From: Alphaproteobacteria bacterium
GTDB lineage: Bacteria > Pseudomonadota > Alphaproteobacteria > ATCC43930 > CGMCC-115725
NCBI GenBank assembly: GCA_005888515.1
Contig: VAZR01000042.1
Coordinates: 1 to 29,025 of the forward strand
DNA: 29,025 nt
Direction of reading: 5' to 3'
The notes below the pieces were generated by a model. The model made no database searches and had not been told where the DNA came from. It worked only from the letters and a program-made list of their open reading frames with translations. Position numbers and translations under genes: made by a program. Positions 1-7,121 of this stretch are shown one piece after another. Position 1 is the stretch's first letter. Each line of letters opens with the position of its first letter.

Positions 1-730
1 GATAGACCCGGTTAAGGTAGATCTCGAGTATTTGATCCTTCGCAAAACGGTGCTCGAGCCACAAGGCCAGCAGCGTCTCTCGGATCTTGCGGGCCAGACT
101 GCGCTCCGGCGTCAGAAACAGGATCTTGGCGAGCTGCTGGGAAATCGTGCTGCCGCCCTGGACGACATGCCGGGCGCGCAGGTCGATGACTGCAGCGCGA
201 ACCAACCCGATCGGGTCGATCCCGAAATGGCTATAAAAGCGGCGATCCTCGGTCGCGATCACCGCTTGCGGCAGAAACGGCGACATCTGTTTGAGGCTCA
301 AGGGTTCGCCGAACAGATCGCCGAGACTGGCCAGCGTGCTGCCGTCCTCCGCCAGGATCGTGATGGTCGGCCGACGCAGCGAGGTGCCAAGCTGGCTGGT
401 GTCGGGGAGGGTCAGCGCGAAATAGCCGATTGTGCCGCCGCCCAGGATCGCGGCCCACAATAGCAGCAGGATGGTGAACCTGAAGAAGCCGCGGACCAGA
501 CGGCGCGGTCGTCGCGCGGAGCGTGGCCGGCGGCCCTGCCGCAGCCGCCCTTGGCGGCGCCGGGCTCCCGGGATTGCCGCGGTGATTCGCTCGGCCGGAT
601 CGACGCGTAGCGGCCGATCGCTCATCGGCCGCCCGCTCATCGGCCGCCCGGCTTGGTGCCGCCGCAGCGGTGCACCGGTCGCATTGCGATACCCCTCCCG
701 CGCGGCATCCCCCGCCGCGCCACCCGGCAT
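1..730 (-). CDS. Penicillin-binding protein 1A-type, N-terminal part (cut by window edge)
   Basis: Class A penicillin-binding protein: polymerises lipid II into glycan strands (glycosyltransferase domain, GT51) and would cross-link them with a C-terminal transpeptidase domain that lies outside the window. I translated this frame by hand. After a basic cytoplasmic tail rich in Arg comes one membrane anchor (FTILLLLWAAILGGGTIGYF), then the GT51 signature: a catalytic-glutamate motif ATEDRRFYSHFG, then QGGSTISQQLAK, then the end of the domain LEIYLNRVY just before the edge. The start is uncertain. In-frame ATG codons lie at 730, 640 and 625, none with a convincing ribosome binding site; I give the longest. 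The 640 and 625 codons sit in two copies of a 15-bp direct repeat. Family assignment is firm; the subgroup (PbpC, Pbp1A or Pbp1B) cannot be told from this half. Confidence 0.88.
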   Translation of the reverse strand, partial: MPGGAAGDAAREGYRNATGAPLRRHQAGRPMSGRPMSDRPLRVDPAERITAAIPGARRRQGRLRQGRRPRSARRPRRLVRGFFRFTILLLLWAAILGGGTIGYFALTLPDTSQLGTSLRRPTITILAEDGSTLASLGDLFGEPLSLKQMSPFLPQAVIATEDRRFYSHFGIDPIGLVRAAVIDLRARHVVQGGSTISQQLAKILFLTPERSLARKIRETLLALWLEHRFAKDQILEIYLNRVY

Positions 731-846
731 TATGCCGCAAACTATGGCAAAGGTTCGGCAGTTATCGGCGCGTCGGGCCCGAGGGTGCGGAACCGCCTTT
801 AACCGGCAATGTTGGATTTCTCATCGGATAAGGCGCGGAGACAGCG

Positions 847-1194
847 ATGACGGCCAACGCAATCGGCGGCAGGGCGGGGACCAATGTCGGCAACGGCGAA
901 CGCATCGGCTCGTTCGTCGCTGGCGGCATTTTGCTCGGCCGGGCGCTGTCACGGCCGACCGCCGGGAGAATTGCGGCTGCGATCGGCGGCGTGGTGCTGC
1001 TGGCGCGAGCAATCACCGGCCATTGTGGGGTCTATGAGAAGCTTGGGATCGGCCCAAGCTCGAAACAACCGCTTCTGCGGCACCGCCACGCCCACCGGAA
1101 GGATCCAGTATTGGAGGCTTCGGAAGAAAGTTTTCCGGCCAGCGACCCGCCCTCTTGGACGCCTGTTGCCGGCTCGGTGGCGGAGCGGCCATAA
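847..1194 (+). CDS. YgaP-like (DUF2892) small membrane protein
   Basis: Unknown function; 115 residues. The first half has the DUF2892/YgaP transmembrane pattern: NVGNGERIGSFVAGGILLGR, a second hydrophobic helix (AAAIGGVVLLARAITG), then HCGVYEKLGI. A conserved cysteine in the sequence TGHC-x-x-Y is typical of these proteins. The C-terminus carries the short acidic/Pro motif EASEESFPASDPPSWT, known as an extra tail on many alphaproteobacterial members of this family. The start at 847 has a GGAG-type site (cggagacagcg) just upstream. No partner gene nearby suggests a role. Confidence 0.75.
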   Translation: MTANAIGGRAGTNVGNGERIGSFVAGGILLGRALSRPTAGRIAAAIGGVVLLARAITGHCGVYEKLGIGPSSKQPLLRHRHAHRKDPVLEASEESFPASDPPSWTPVAGSVAERP

Positions 1195-1278
1195 GCTCTC
1201 CGCTCTAAACGGGGTGACCCGGCAGGCCGGTGCGGCTAATCTAGAGGCCGCACTCGCATCGTCGCGGGGCCACCCGGG

Positions 1279-1482
1279 ATGTCGCGCCGCAGCCAGGAAA
1301 ATCATGAAGACGCGGAGCGCCGTACTGCTGCCTTGATGGGCTTTGTCATTATCCTGGTGCTGGCGATCGCCGGGGTCGTGCTGGTACGCGAAATCAGCCG
1401 GACAATGCGAATCGAGGATTGCCTGATGGCGGGACGGCACAATTGCGTCCCGATCGAGGCGCCGGTGCGGCGGCCGTTCTAG
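1279..1482 (+). CDS. Small single-pass membrane protein, conserved hypothetical
   Basis: 67 residues. A charged N-terminus (about residues 1-18) is followed by one hydrophobic segment (GFVIILVLAIAGVVLVREI, about 21-39), then a short soluble tail with two cysteines in the pattern DCLMAGRHNCVPIE. Small proteins with this D-C-L-x-x-G-R-x-N-C pattern next to one helix are, from memory, common in Rhizobiales and Rhodospirillales; the function is not known. The two cysteines would lie in the periplasm if the N-terminus is inside (inference) and might form a disulfide. A strong hairpin terminator follows directly. Confidence 0.6.
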   Translation: MSRRSQENHEDAERRTAALMGFVIILVLAIAGVVLVREISRTMRIEDCLMAGRHNCVPIEAPVRRPF

Positions 1483-1490
1483 GCACGGCC

Positions 1491-1526
1491 TAAAAGAAAC
1501 CGGGCGCCGCTGGGGCGCCCGGCTTT
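1491..1526. terminator. Bidirectional rho-independent terminator
   Basis: A perfect 9-bp stem (CCGGGCGCC at 1500-1508 with GGCGCCCGG at 1514-1522, loop of 5) is followed by CTTT on the plus strand. It is preceded by taaaagaaa, which on the minus strand is a T-rich tail. It sits between two convergent genes (ends at 1482 plus and 1549 minus) and can serve both. Confidence 0.8.
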
Positions 1527-1548
1527 GTCCGGCAGTCTTGCCGCGGGA

Positions 1549-2112
1549 TCAGCCGCGATTCCCGTGGTGCCGGTGATGGCCGCGACCGCGCATATTGCGG
1601 TGTTCCATGCCCGGCGAGTTGCCCGCCGAGCTCCCGGCGGTGCCTAGGGTCGAGGACGAACCGGAGCGTTCGCGTTCGCCGGCGGTCGATCCGCCGGTGC
1701 CGAGCGTGCTGCTCGAGCCCATGCGCTTGCCGGTTCCAGCCGCGCTGCCGCCGGTGCCAACGGTTGAGCTCGTGCTGCCCTTGCCGGCGGTGCTGCCGCC
1801 GAGGCCAAGCGTGCTGCTCGTCCCGGTGCCGCTCTTGCCGCCTGTTCCGGCCGCACTGCCGCCGGTGCCGAGCGAGGTGCTGGTGCTGCCGCCGCCGGCG
1901 GTACTCCCGCCGAGGCCGAGCGTGCTCGCTGAGCCAGTGCCGGTCCCGCCACCAGCCGCGCTGCCGCCGGTACCGAGGCTGGTGCTGGTCGAGCCGCCGC
2001 CGGCGGTACTGCCGCCCGTGCCGAGCGTCGAGCTCGACTGGGCGTAGGCAATCGCGGCGGTGCCGGCAAGCAGACTCGCCACCATCGCGGTTACTCTGAT
2101 CTTGTTCCACAT
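1549..2112 (-). CDS. Exported Gly/Ser/Thr repeat protein 1
   Basis: 187 residues, no recognised family. A Sec signal peptide (MWNKIRVTAMVASLLAGTAAIAYA, cleavage after AYA likely) is followed by about eight imperfect repeats of 15-22 residues with the core S-T-L-G-T-G-G-S-[TA]-A-G. The C-terminus switches to a His/Arg-rich tail (GHHRHHGNRG). Start at 2112 is set by AGGAGAAG eight bases upstream; the frame stays open further upstream, but the signal peptide and this site fix the start. The antisense strand also reads open for 150 codons, which is a by-product of the GC-rich repeat. The core repeat is shared with the divergent gene at 2384. Role unknown; a surface or periplasmic structural protein is a guess. 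Confidence 0.75.
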   Translation of the reverse strand: MWNKIRVTAMVASLLAGTAAIAYAQSSSTLGTGGSTAGGGSTSTSLGTGGSAAGGGTGTGSASTLGLGGSTAGGGSTSTSLGTGGSAAGTGGKSGTGTSSTLGLGGSTAGKGSTSSTVGTGGSAAGTGKRMGSSSTLGTGGSTAGERERSGSSSTLGTAGSSAGNSPGMEHRNMRGRGHHRHHGNRG

Positions 2113-2383
2113 ACCGTCTTCTCCTGCGTTGGTCCTGATGTAGCCGTCGCCAAGGGAGACCGCGATCCGCTCCGAAATCCCGAAAGGTTCGCCAGGGCAC
2201 CATTGGTCAGTTCGAGCGGACCGCGATGTCATCGAGCTAAACAGTCGTTCCGGTATCGGTTTCGCCACACTCTCCGGTTATGCGATGTGGCGGGGATTTG
2301 GACGCCTTGCGATTGCAAGCGGAGGCATCGGCGAGCGGATTGCCGTTCTCTTTGCATCGGATTCATCGAATCAGGAGCAAGAA

Positions 2384-2866
2384 ATGAGCAGTCGATTTGT
2401 CATCGCCGCGGCCACGGCGGCTTTGCTTGTCGGTAGCGCGGCAGCAGGTTTTGCCCAATCGGCTTCGACCGTCGGCACCGGCGCCGGTTCGGTCGGCGCG
2501 AGCGGCTCAAGCGGCGTTGTCGGGACCGGCGGCAGTGCCGCGGCCGGCGGCACCTCGGCCTCTTCGCTCGGCCTTGGCGCCCAGTCGACGACGCCGACGA
2601 CCTCGTCGTCGAGTCTCGGTACCGGCGGTAGCGCTGCCGCTGTCGATGGGCATGTCATGAGCCACAGTGGCGTGCATGGGAATCGTAATCTCAGCGGGCA
2701 GTCGATGGATCAGGCCCACCAGCCCGGCGGGGTGTGGAGCAAGTCCCACACGCAGACGCATGTCCGTCACGGAGAGCTGACCGGCCGGACCAAATCAATG
2801 TCGCACGAGCCCGGCGGCCCGCCGGTCAAATCAACGACCGGCAGCTCCGTCAACCTCGGCCAGTAG
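2384..2866 (+). CDS. Exported Gly/Ser repeat protein 2 with His-rich tail
   Basis: 160 residues. Signal peptide (MSSRFVIAAATAALLVGSAAAGFAQ) is followed by three or four copies of the same core as the neighbour at 1549 (for example S-S-L-G-T-G-G-S-A-A-A). The second half is different: hydrophilic and rich in His, Ser and Gly (HVMSHSGVHGN, SHTQTHVRHGE, MSHEPGG), about ten histidines. Start is set by caggagcaagaa just before the ATG. It is transcribed divergently from its relative, so the pair shares the 270-bp gap 2113-2383, and it ends in a strong terminator. The His-rich tail might bind metal (inference only). Confidence 0.75.
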   Translation: MSSRFVIAAATAALLVGSAAAGFAQSASTVGTGAGSVGASGSSGVVGTGGSAAAGGTSASSLGLGAQSTTPTTSSSSLGTGGSAAAVDGHVMSHSGVHGNRNLSGQSMDQAHQPGGVWSKSHTQTHVRHGELTGRTKSMSHEPGGPPVKSTTGSSVNLGQ

Positions 2867-2938
2867 AACTAGCCAGGAGAACTAGGCAGCGCGGCATGCG
2901 CCCCAAGTCAGACGCGCCCGCCGCTTCTCTGATCCTGG

Positions 2939-2985
2939 AATCCCGCCGGTCTGCGGAGCGGCGGGATTTCATTTATTTCTTTTCC
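2939..2985 (+). terminator. Rho-independent terminator
   Basis: Perfect 9-bp stem (AATCCCGCC at 2939-2947 with GGCGGGATT at 2960-2968, loop of 12), followed by a T-rich run (tcatttatttctttt). It ends the plus-strand gene that stops at 2866. Confidence 0.85.
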
Positions 2986-3329
2986 GGACGGTAGATCACG
3001 CAATCCGAACCGGCAGCGGCCGATGAATGGCCGCCGCTGCTCGAGCTGCTGCCGGCCACTGCCGAAGAGCTGCTGCCGCCGCCTGGAGATATCGTGACCG
3101 ACGAGCCGCCGCCCGGCGTTACGGTCGTGCTGCCGCTGAGCCCGCCTGAGCCGGTCGTGACCGTCGTGCTGTTCGATCCGTCCTTGGTCGTGACCACGCG
3201 GCACGGCTTGCCGTTGACGATCACGGTACCGTTCGAGCCCGACGCCACGGAGACACTGTCGGCGAGGGCGGGCGTCCCGAGCGCTGCCAGGGCGAGCACG
3301 ATCGGGAAAATCTCGCTGCGAATACGCAT
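2973..3329 (-). CDS. Exported Ser/Gly/Thr-rich small protein
   Basis: 118 residues, unknown function. Signal peptide (MRIRSEIFPIVLALAALGTPALA) then a short ordered part (VSVASGSNGTVIVNGKPCRVV), then Thr/Gly/Ser-rich repeats and a run of serines. It ends with a second cysteine (SDCVIYRPEKK). The two cysteines bracket the low-complexity part and could form a disulfide in the periplasm (inference). GGAGG lies nine bases before the ATG at 3329 and six before a GTG at 3332; either could be the start. Third member of a run of four low-complexity exported proteins, but without the core repeat of the first two. Confidence 0.7.
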   Translation of the reverse strand: MRIRSEIFPIVLALAALGTPALADSVSVASGSNGTVIVNGKPCRVVTTKDGSNSTTVTTGSGGLSGSTTVTPGGGSSVTISPGGGSSSSAVAGSSSSSGGHSSAAAGSDCVIYRPEKK

Positions 3330-3407
3330 CACGCAAATCCTCCGAAGCGGTGAATGCTACTGGGTAAACGCGGCTCGTGGCAGGTGTGCGCCTGCTGAAA
3401 GCGATGG

Positions 3408-3911
3408 TTATTGGCCGGCGGCGCTGCCAGCGGTGGAAGTACCGGAGCCGGCAGCGGAGCCGCCGATTGTGCTGCCGCCGATCCCGTACGCGCTGCCGCC
3501 TGTGGTCGAACTGCCATAGCCGGTCGGAACGCCGCCGATCGTGGCGCCGCCGACGCCAGAGCTACTGCCGCCCGGCGTGCCGGCATTACCATAGCCGGAG
3601 GCGCGGCCGCCGGCGCCGAGGCTCATGCTGTTGATGCCGACATTCGCGCTGGGGCCGGTGCCTAGCGCCGAGCCGCTGCTGCCATAGCCGCCGTAACCAG
3701 GCGAACCGCTGCTGCTTGTGGCCGATGTGGCGGTGGTACCCGTGCCGCCGCCACCTGCGGCACCGCCGGTGCCGGCCGAACCGCCGCTGCTGCCGCCTGC
3801 GCCTATCACGCTGCCGCCGAAGCCAAAATTCGACGTGGTCTGGGCCAACGCCGGCGGCGATGCAGCGAGAGTTGCGGCGATTAGAGCCGTGCTGAAGTAG
3901 CGGCCGCGCAT
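3408..3911 (-). CDS. Exported Gly/Ser/Ala-rich protein
   Basis: 167 residues. Signal peptide (MRGRYFSTALIAATLAASPPALA, then QTTSNFGFGG) followed to the end by Gly/Ser/Ala/Thr low complexity. It has recurring G-G-S-x-I-G-G/A-G units (GGSVIGAGG, GGATIGG, GGSTIGG) and Tyr-Gly steps (GYGGYGSSG, PTGYGSS). ATG at 3911 has TGAGGA upstream. Such sequences occur in secreted structural or adhesive proteins, but nothing here identifies the role. The open frame upstream of 3911 lacks a signal peptide and is not used. Confidence 0.7.
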   Translation of the reverse strand: MRGRYFSTALIAATLAASPPALAQTTSNFGFGGSVIGAGGSSGGSAGTGGAAGGGGTGTTATSATSSSGSPGYGGYGSSGSALGTGPSANVGINSMSLGAGGRASGYGNAGTPGGSSSGVGGATIGGVPTGYGSSTTGGSAYGIGGSTIGGSAAGSGTSTAGSAAGQ

Positions 3912-4123
3912 CGTGGTTTTCCTCAGGCCCTGTCGTCGGTCGTTCGTATAGCCAACGCCCGGCTCGGCTCTCTCTCGCCCGAGCGGAACGTCGCGGTGTG
4001 GAGCGCCGGCCGTTTTCAGCGATCGCGCGATGCCGTCGCATAGCCTGGCGGCGGCTTGTCGCGCCGCCATTTCCCGGCCACACTGGCCGACTCCCTGTTT
4101 GCAGCGCCCCGGGACGAGGATCG

Positions 4124-5170
4124 ATGAAAAACCAGCCGTCCGGCCATACCGGCCGCCATTTCCTGCAGATCCCCGGGCCGACCAACGTGCCCGACCGGGT
4201 GTTGCATGCCATCGCTTTCCCGACGATCGATCATCGCGGCCCGGAATTCGCCGATGTCGGCAAGGAGATCGTTGCGGGTATGCGGCGGGTATTTCAGACG
4301 GATGGGACAGTGGTCGTTTATCCTTCGTCCGGCACCGGCGCCTGGGAGGCGGCGCTCGTCAACACGCTCTCACCGGGGGACCGGGTGCTGATGTTCGAGA
4401 CCGGCCACTTCGCAACATTATGGCGGCAGATGGCGACGAGGCTCGGGCTCGATATCGAGTTCGTGCCGGGCGATTGGCGGCATGGTGTGGACCCGGCGCA
4501 AGTGGCCGAGAAGCTCACGATTTCTTCGCTCGCCTCGATCGACTACCGCCATGACGAATGGGGCGTCGATGTCACCGTCGCAGGCTCGCAGAAGGGGCTG
4601 ATGCTGCCGCCTGGGCTCGGCTTCAACGCGGTGTCCGACAAGGCGCTCGCCGCCTCGAAAAACGCGAAATTGACGCGCTCGTACTGGGATTGGGCAGCGA
4701 TGCAGGAAACCGGGCAGACCGGGTTTTTCCCGTACACGCCAGCAACCAACCTGCTGTTCGGGCTGCGCGAGGCGCTCAAAATGCTGCTTGAGGAAGAGGG
4801 GCTCGACGCCGTTTTCGTGCGTCATGCCCGGCACGCCGAGGCGACGCGGCGCGCCGTCACCGGCTGGGGCCTGGAGGTGCTGTGCGCCGAGCCGCGCGAA
4901 CACTCGAACTCTCTGACTGCGGTGCTGGTACCCGACGGATATGACGCCGACCGGGTGCGCGAGATTATCCTGGACGGGTTCGACATGTCGCTCGGCACCG
5001 GTCTCGGCAAGATGAAGGGCAAGATCTTCCGCATCGGCCATCTCGGCCACTTCAACGATTTGATGCTGTGCGGCACGTTGTGTGGGGTCGAGATGGGGCT
5101 GCACCGCGCCGGAATCCCGCATCGCGGCGGCGGTGTTGCGGCGGCGCTCGAATACCTCGGCGCCGCATAA
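4124..5170 (+). CDS. Serine/alanine-glyoxylate aminotransferase with internal in-frame deletion
   Basis: PLP-dependent aminotransferase family V (SgaA/AGXT type): transfers the amino group of serine or alanine to glyoxylate. Family landmarks are the N-terminal GPTNVPDRVLHA, IDHRGPEF (about residues 10-45), and SIDYRHDEWGVDVTVAGSQKG with Schiff-base Lys157. The C-terminal domain is intact (MSLGTGLGKMKGKIFRIGHLG). Start at 4124 has gacgagga upstream. Length is 348, about 45 short of family members as I recall them. The gap falls between Leu131-Thr132 and Ile133: the segment that normally carries VVHNETSTG and the aspartate of VDT-x-SSL, which holds the PLP ring nitrogen, is absent. The reading frame is kept. 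An intact enzyme is therefore unlikely unless this is an assembly error. It heads a run with the hydratase 28 bp downstream. Confidence 0.85.
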   Translation: MKNQPSGHTGRHFLQIPGPTNVPDRVLHAIAFPTIDHRGPEFADVGKEIVAGMRRVFQTDGTVVVYPSSGTGAWEAALVNTLSPGDRVLMFETGHFATLWRQMATRLGLDIEFVPGDWRHGVDPAQVAEKLTISSLASIDYRHDEWGVDVTVAGSQKGLMLPPGLGFNAVSDKALAASKNAKLTRSYWDWAAMQETGQTGFFPYTPATNLLFGLREALKMLLEEEGLDAVFVRHARHAEATRRAVTGWGLEVLCAEPREHSNSLTAVLVPDGYDADRVREIILDGFDMSLGTGLGKMKGKIFRIGHLGHFNDLMLCGTLCGVEMGLHRAGIPHRGGGVAAALEYLGAA

Positions 5171-5198
5171 GGCAGGGCCAATCCCGGAGAGGAATGCG

Positions 5199-5951
5199 AT
5201 GAATTCAACGCTGATAGACGAGGCCGCCCGCGCCCTTGCCGCAGCCCGAACCGGCCAGCCGATCGCCGCGTTGCCCGACGCCGCGCGGCCGCAATCCGAA
5301 GCGGATTCCTACGCCATCCAGGAGGCGGTGCTGCGGCGGCTCGGCGAACGCATTGGCGGTTACAAGGTGGGTTTCTCACCCGAGGGCGGGATCTTCTGCG
5401 CGCCAATTTATGCGTCTCGCGTGCATGCCAGCCCGGCGAGCCTGCCGGCCAAGGGCTTTCACCTGATCGGGATCGAATGTGAGATCGGGTTCCACCTCGA
5501 TCAGGCATTCGGCGAACGGGTCCGGCCGTACAGCCGTGAGGAAGTGCTAACAGCCGCTTCGCTGCACCCGACCATCGAGGTCGTCGACTCGCGCTATCAG
5601 GATTTTCGCTCGCTCGACCGGCTGCAGGTCCTCGCCGACAATTTCTCGAACGGCGCCCTCGTGTACGGCGCCGCGGCATCGGGTTGGCAGGGAATGGACC
5701 TCACCCATCCGCCAATCGCGGTGACTGGCGACGGCAAGGATTTCGCGGAATGCACCGGATTGCGCGCCGGCGACCCGATCGGGCTGCTCGTCGAATTGGT
5801 GAATTTTGTAGCGAACAGGCGCGGTGGCGTCCCGGCCGGCACGTGGGTGACGACCGGCACCCATACTGGCCTGGTGTTCACCGAACCGGGCGTCACGATC
5901 CGCGCCGAATACGGTCCGCTCGGGCGGGTCGAGGTGTCGTTCCCGGCGTAG
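5199..5951 (+). CDS. 2-keto-4-pentenoate hydratase / fumarylacetoacetase-family enzyme
   Basis: 250 residues, full length for the MhpD/FAH-fold hydratases, which add water to 2-hydroxydienoates or act on related oxo-acids with a divalent metal. Visible family marks: GYKVGF, the metal-binding acidic pair in IECEIGF (about residues 90-96), HPTIEVVDSRY, DNFSNGALVYG and the C-terminal TTGTHTGLVF. Start at 5199 follows ggagaggaatgcg. It lies between the glyoxylate aminotransferase and cytochrome b561 with short gaps (28 and 12 bp), so co-transcription is likely; a shared pathway is not obvious. The exact substrate cannot be told; 4-oxalocrotonate decarboxylase belongs to the same fold and is the main alternative. 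Confidence 0.82.
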   Translation: MNSTLIDEAARALAAARTGQPIAALPDAARPQSEADSYAIQEAVLRRLGERIGGYKVGFSPEGGIFCAPIYASRVHASPASLPAKGFHLIGIECEIGFHLDQAFGERVRPYSREEVLTAASLHPTIEVVDSRYQDFRSLDRLQVLADNFSNGALVYGAAASGWQGMDLTHPPIAVTGDGKDFAECTGLRAGDPIGLLVELVNFVANRRGGVPAGTWVTTGTHTGLVFTEPGVTIRAEYGPLGRVEVSFPA

Positions 5952-5963
5952 TACGAGGCTTGG

Positions 5964-6548
5964 ATGACCACGCCGATCGAGACCGGGGCTGCGATCGCCA
6001 GCCGGTCGGCGGGCATCTACGATCGGGTTGCGCGCAGCTTGCATTGGCTAGTTGCCGGTCTCGCCGTCATTGTCGTTGCACTGGGCTGGGCGATACGAGG
6101 CTCGCCGCGCGAGAGCGGATCGCGCGAGCTGCTGCTTATGCTGCACCGCTCGTTGGGGCTGCTGGTAATCGCGCTAATCCTGTTTCGCGGCTGGTGGCGC
6201 CTGTCTCATTCGCCGCCGCCGCTGCCGGCGAGCTTAATGCGGCTCGAAGTATGGGCGGCGCATGCCACTCATCTGCTGCTGTACGTCTTTTTCGTGCTGC
6301 TGCCGTTAAGCGGCTACATCAACGCCGCCACAGCGGGACACGCCGTCAGCTTCTTCGGGATCTTTACGATCCCGCCGCTGATAGCCGAGAACCCCCGATT
6401 ATCGCAGATCGCGAATGGCATTCATCTAGCGGGGCAGTTTCTGGTCTACGCGCTGGTCGCGGTCCATATCGCGGCCGCGCTGATGCACGGGCTAATCCGC
6501 CATGACGGGGTCTTCGAACGCATGCTGCCACGCCGCCGCGCCGGTTGA
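5964..6548 (+). CDS. Cytochrome b561 family protein
   Basis: 194 residues with four hydrophobic helices (about 29-44, 58-76, 98-118, 152-176). It is a bacterial cytochrome b561 (CybB type), a di-haem membrane protein that passes electrons from quinol or, in some members, to superoxide. Candidate haem-ligand histidines stand where expected: His27 in RSLHW, His61 in LLMLHRSLG, His100/His103 in AAHATHLLLY, and His168/His175 in AVHIAAALMH. It lies 12 bp after the hydratase stop, so it is probably in the same transcript. It is convergent with the DUF2794 gene. Confidence 0.88.
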   Translation: MTTPIETGAAIASRSAGIYDRVARSLHWLVAGLAVIVVALGWAIRGSPRESGSRELLLMLHRSLGLLVIALILFRGWWRLSHSPPPLPASLMRLEVWAAHATHLLLYVFFVLLPLSGYINAATAGHAVSFFGIFTIPPLIAENPRLSQIANGIHLAGQFLVYALVAVHIAAALMHGLIRHDGVFERMLPRRRAG

Positions 6549-6557
6549 CGCCGGCGC
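6538..6557. terminator. Possible hairpin between convergent genes
   Basis: GCGCCGG (6538-6544) pairs with CCGGCGC (6551-6557) across a 6-base loop, straddling the end of the cytochrome b561 gene and the end of the DUF2794 gene. There is no T-run on either side, so a factor-independent terminator is weak; it may simply stabilise the 3' end. Confidence 0.3.
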
Positions 6558-6917
6558 TCAGCGGGCCTCGGACGGCACCAGCGAGAATTTCGCACCGAAG
6601 AAGGCGAGGGCGTCACGGAGGTCGCGGGCGACCCGCAACCGCTGGCGCCCGCTAAGCACGATGAACTCGGGGGGCTGCGCCGCCGTTATCGCCGTCTTGA
6701 CGATCGTGTAGGCGGGGTTTTCATGGGTATGACGGAAAACAGAGAACAATGCCTGACCGTCGCGATGATCTATCGCGTAATCGCGCCATACGCCGCGCGC
6801 GACGTTGCGGCTGTAGAGCCCGAGCAGCTGGTTCAGCTCGGAGCGCGTGAAGTACAGCGTGCGGCGTCCGCCCCGATAGTCCCTGAGTGGCAGCACCGTC
6901 GCATTATTGCCGATCAT
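6558..6917 (-). CDS. DUF2794 family protein
   Basis: 119 residues, unknown function. Matches the alphaproteobacterial DUF2794 pattern: FTRSELNQLLGLYSRNVARG, then the hallmark WRDYAIDHRDGQALFSVFRH, then a C-terminal KT...Ser-Gly-Arg-Gln stretch. I place the start at the ATG at 6917 because family members as I recall them begin a short way before the LRDY-RGGRRTLYF part. The open frame runs on upstream to 7046, but that part is not family-like and would fill the gap to the next gene. The ribosome binding site is weak. No functional partner is apparent. Confidence 0.8.
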   Translation of the reverse strand: MIGNNATVLPLRDYRGGRRTLYFTRSELNQLLGLYSRNVARGVWRDYAIDHRDGQALFSVFRHTHENPAYTIVKTAITAAQPPEFIVLSGRQRLRVARDLRDALAFFGAKFSLVPSEAR

Positions 6918-7121
6918 CGCCGACCATCGTTTGTGGCTGCTGGCATAATTTTGACCATTTCCCGGCGAGCGTCCAGCCGTCTCGAAGGATGCGTTCGCCG
7001 ATAGCGTCGCAAGGCCGTGCGACCGGTTGCCGCCGCCCCGCGACACGGACCGCCGCGGTTTGCGTCACCTCGGCCGAGCGGATATGGTAGCCGCCCTTCG
7101 ATCAGGGCTGCCGGGGCTTTT

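Noticed and set aside
1595..2047. Long plus-strand open frame reading Pro/Val-rich protein opposite the Gly/Ser repeat gene
   Set aside because: It is the exact antisense of the GC-rich repeats in the gene at 1549-2112, has no ribosome binding site, and its Pro-rich content follows from reversed Gly codons.
3094..3519. Plus-strand open frame across the two minus-strand low-complexity genes
   Set aside because: Spans two signal-peptide genes and their gap in antisense; no start signal and no family.
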